From Actinomycetes bacterium (GTDB taxonomy: Bacteria > Actinomycetota > Coriobacteriia > WRKU01 > WQUG01), in assembly GCA_009785855.1 (NCBI GenBank), contig WQUG01000104.1, positions 1 through 8,468 on the forward strand: a stretch of DNA of 8,468 bases. Direction: 5' to 3'. Shown one piece after another: positions 6,681-8,468 of this stretch. The position numbers were made by a program, and so were the translations under genes. The notes beneath the pieces are model-generated. The model searched no databases, was not told where the DNA came from, and was given only the letters and a program-made list of their open reading frames with translations. Numbering within the stretch: position 1 is the first letter of the stretch; the number at the start of each line of letters is the position of its first letter.

Positions 6681-6723
6681 GCTTCCCTTCTTCGTGAACC
6701 CAAGAACGTGCGTGATGGAAAGC
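6681..6723 (-). promoter_or_regulatory. Ribosome binding site of the toroid gene with possible anti-SD pairing
   Basis: GAAGGGAAGC precedes the ATG at 6677 with a suitable gap. GCTTTCC (6723-6717), at the very 3' end of the riboswitch, can pair with GGGAAGC (6687-6681) over seven positions including one G-U. That would hide the ribosome site. The first three bases of this strand also belong to the presumed P1 stem, so a switch between the two pairings is possible. The pairing is seen in the sequence; its regulatory role is inference. Confidence 0.4.
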
Positions 6724-6890
6724 AGAGGGTAAGTCTCCTGGCTCATGCCCTTAAGCTTGGGCGCCTTCCCATCGCTCCGCTACAGAGTCGACAGTGGCAA
6801 CGTGCCCAGCCTGATGGCATTCACAGTTGTGGTCTGCAGCTCCGGTCTCACACCGGATTCCTTGTTACTGCCTTTCGGCAACCACCTGCT
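6721..6890 (-). promoter_or_regulatory. Cobalamin riboswitch (B12 element)
   Basis: Read on the - strand from 6890 to 6721, the sequence carries the conserved blocks of the adenosylcobalamin-type element in order. These are AATCCGGTGTGAGACCGG, a GCAGACC-like joint, the B12 box with GCCACTG (6798-6792), GGGAAGGCG (6770-6762), and GCCAGGAGAC plus TTACC near the 3' end. The outer strands AGCAGGT and ACCCTCTGCT can close a P1 stem. It ends 43 bases before the ATG of the toroid protein. B12 binding to such leaders normally shuts off uptake and synthesis genes. This identifies corrinoids as the signal for the whole downstream operon. No T-tailed terminator follows it, so control is probably at translation. 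Confidence 0.93.
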
Positions 6891-6904
6891 TATATCCAGT
6901 TGTC

Positions 6905-6930
6905 AAAACCCGCGACGGATCTGCCGCGAG
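6905..6930 (-). terminator. Intrinsic terminator after the MalT-like ATPase gene
   Basis: On the - strand an 8-pair stem, CTCGCGGC (6930-6923) with GTCGCGGG (6916-6909) including two G-U pairs, closes a six-base loop (AGATCC) and is followed by TTTT (6908-6905). It begins 11 bases past the TAG of the MalT-like gene and ends just before the riboswitch. It would separate that transcript from the B12-controlled operon. The T-run is short, so read-through is possible. Confidence 0.6.
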
Positions 6931-6941
6931 CTCTTCTTATC

Positions 6942-7601
6942 CTAGCACACTCTTGTTTTGCTGCGCAGGAAGTCCCGGAACAGCTGCTCTGAGGCCGGGT
7001 CGAAGGCCTCGCTCTCCATCAGCTCGAAGACGGTCCGTTTCATGGCGCTTTGCGCATAGCCGCGGTAACCGGGCGCGCGCTTCAGGCAACGCGCGATCAG
7101 ATCGATGGCCAGCGCCCAGCCGTCGGTGTCGCGGGAGATCTCGTAGCGGACGCGCGGCTCGACCGGGATGCCCTGTTGCTGCAGATAGCTGGCCAGCTCG
7201 TGGTCCGTGAACTTCAACTCGTCTTCCTGCAGCTCGCTCACGAGGCCTCTGGCGCGCAGATCGCTGAGGTCGACGCGGGGGTTCTCCCGCGTGATCAGGA
7301 TGAGCGAGCGGTCCTCAGGCGCGTCGTGGATGAAGCGATCGAGGAAGGCGAGGGCGACGGGGTCCACGATCAGGTGGAAGTCATCGATGACCGTCAGGGG
7401 ACGCCGGTGAGTCAGGGTCTCCCAGAGACGAGGCGCCAGGTTGTCGCGTTGGGAGGCCTGGATCCATGCGCAGTCGAGGGCGCCTTCGCGCAAGAAGTCA
7501 GAGACCGCGCGTGTCTTGCCGTAGCCGGTCGGTGCGCAGACGATCACCAGTGGTCTCTGTATCGCGTTGTATAACAGGGCGTTCATCCGCGGGCGGATCA
7601 T
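6942..7601 (-). pseudogene. Truncated MalT/LuxR-family ATPase, probable remnant
   Basis: 219 residues beginning MIRPRMNALLYNAIQRPLVI, the usual start of the STAND-type ATPase of large MalT-like LuxR regulators. Walker A is APTGYGKT (23-30); Walker B is LTVIDDFH (69-76). Later family-like stretches include SLILITRENPRVD, DTDGWALAIDLIARCLKRAPGY and SAMKRTVFELMESEAF. Full members are usually around 800-900 residues, with TPR-like repeats and a C-terminal LuxR helix-turn-helix. Here the protein stops right after the ATPase region, and the stretch between WETLTH and Walker B looks shortened by some tens of residues compared with relatives I remember. ATG 7601 has AAGGAG eight bases away. The frame is open to 7949, but that extension looks unlike the family and reads through an AT-rich promoter-like region. 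Without a DNA-binding domain it could not act as a normal regulator. A functional small ATPase is less likely but not excluded. Confidence 0.65.
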
Positions 7602-7872
7602 CAGCCGGTCTCCTTCTTTCTTCAGGTCCTGCCATATGCACGCACTCCACGATACCATGAAACCTAGAAATCTACAATAAAATTCTAAGGTTGGTAGAAA
7701 CCGTCCTCTTATCATGCTCTGGCATCGCGCCCGGGTCTTCCCGTAACGCATGTAGTTTTGCGAAAGCACATCAACTGCCCTTGCGGCATGGTACGCGAAA
7801 CGACCGCACTCTAGTATTAAGGTGTATCGATTTTTCGAGTAGTGATGTTCGCGAACAGAAAGGGAGCTCTCT
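7602..7872. other. Divergent intergenic region with small palindromes
   Basis: This 271-base gap lies between two divergent starts and is AT-richer than its surroundings, as expected for promoters. AACCTAGAA (7661-7669) and TTCTAAGGTT (7683-7692) form an inverted repeat with one extra base, around a 13-base AT-rich centre; a further TAGAAACC follows at 7695-7702. On the - strand this element includes TAGAAT (7687-7682), a possible -10 box without a matching -35. GTTCGCGAAC (7847-7856) is a perfect 10-base palindrome just before the rightward gene's ribosome site and could be an operator. I see no convincing complete sigma-70 promoter and no RNA gene. Confidence 0.4.
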
Positions 7873-8468
7873 ATGAGCTTGAGATGCGATAAGAAACCTT
7901 GTTGGTCACCGATGATCACGCGGATCGTGCGTGTGTTCGTCGCGCTCATGTTGGTGTTCCCCTTTCAGGCGGCGGCGTCTTCTGTGGTCTTAGCGGCCCC
8001 CCAGGGCGCAGCGTCTCTTGCAGCCGAAAGCACAGAGACGACCCCTGCTGCGGCCACGATCCCGACGATCGAGACATCTTCGCCCGCGACGAGCACGCCT
8101 CTGAACCTCAAGGTCGCTTTGATGTCAGCCGCGCTGCCCTTCGAGGTGAGCGGCGACCTGAACGACTCCTACAACACCCTGACCGACGCGATCACCGCCA
8201 TCAACAATGACGCGGGCGCTGATTATACGATCATCGCCGGTCAGGACGACACGATAACGAACCTGGCCATCAATAAACACGTCCTGCTCACTTCAGCGTC
8301 AGGCGTCACGGCGACGATCACCAACACGGTCGGCGCCCGGCACTTCACGCTCAGCGCCGGAGGCTCGTTGACGCTGGAGGACATCACCTTGCAGGGAACG
8401 ACCCAGACGACGGGTAACACCCCGGCCGGCGGGATCAACGTGCTGGCGCAGGGGAGTCTGACCCTGGA
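7873..8468 (+). CDS. Secreted beta-helix-like surface protein, 3' partial
   Basis: The frame is open from ATG 7873 through the right edge (198 full codons, no stop). GGGAG at 7862-7866, six bases upstream, sets the start; ATG 7912 is an alternative that would keep the signal peptide. Residues about 15-44 (ITRIVRVFVALMLVFPFQ then AAASSVVLAA) are a signal peptide. A Thr/Ser/Ala/Pro-rich segment follows to about 80, then NDSYNTLTDAITAIN. The remainder shows short beta strands with turns every 20-25 residues, such as YTIIAGQ, AINKHVLLTSASG, HFTLSAGGSLTLEDITL and GINVLAQGSLTL. This is the style of right-handed beta-helix (pectate-lyase-like) adhesins of Gram-positive gut bacteria, which are often very long and wall-anchored. 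The C-terminus is outside the window, so no anchor can be checked. Family is inferred from repeat style; function unknown. Confidence 0.72.
   Translation, partial: MSLRCDKKPCWSPMITRIVRVFVALMLVFPFQAAASSVVLAAPQGAASLAAESTETTPAAATIPTIETSSPATSTPLNLKVALMSAALPFEVSGDLNDSYNTLTDAITAINNDAGADYTIIAGQDDTITNLAINKHVLLTSASGVTATITNTVGARHFTLSAGGSLTLEDITLQGTTQTTGNTPAGGINVLAQGSLTL

Noticed and set aside
6889..6906. TTGACA at 6906-6901 with TATAAG at 6894-6889 as the operon promoter
   Set aside because: The spacer is only six bases, and no acceptable -10 box lies 16-18 bases after TTGACA.
7602..7949. N-terminal extension of the MalT-like ATPase to 7949
   Set aside because: The extension crosses AT-rich promoter-like DNA and overlaps the start of the divergent surface gene; the family start and ribosome site fit 7601.

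Overview
The window is high-GC DNA with tightly packed, overlapping genes. It most likely comes from a Gram-positive actinobacterium. A coriobacterium-like host is my best guess, because the MalT-type ATPase fragment, the cobalamin-type ECF transporter and the wall or membrane-tethered binding proteins all fit that class. This is an inference from protein style, not a measured placement.

Left part (1-1355, + strand): the end of a stand-alone B3/4 editing-domain protein, followed after 5 bases by a dual-CDGSH iron-sulfur protein. The two are probably co-transcribed. A convergent gene-free gap follows (1356-1645). It is richer in AT than its surroundings and holds a 117-base imperfect inverted repeat and a pair of 20-base direct repeats.

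Middle part (6890-1646, - strand): one operon headed by a cobalamin riboswitch (6721-6890). In transcription order it encodes a secreted alpha-alpha-toroid (prenyltransferase/transcobalamin alpha-like) protein with an LPxTG-like tail, a membrane-anchored DUF4430 (transcobalamin beta-like) protein, an ECF T component, a fused double ECF ATPase and an ECF S component that looks like CbrT. Every junction overlaps (4, 14, 28 and 4 bases), which argues for a single translationally coupled unit. The simplest reading is a Gram-positive corrinoid capture and import system. The two halves of a vertebrate transcobalamin-like binder are made as two separate tethered surface proteins that would pass B12 to an ECF importer, and the whole unit is repressed by B12. 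Short palindromic DNA elements sit in-frame in the ATPase gene.

Right part: a shortened MalT/LuxR-type ATPase gene (7601-6942, - strand) lacks its TPR and DNA-binding regions and is probably decayed. It is followed by an intrinsic terminator just ahead of the riboswitch. Divergently, an open reading frame (7873 to the right edge, + strand) encodes the start of a secreted beta-helix-like surface protein. It has no stop in the window.
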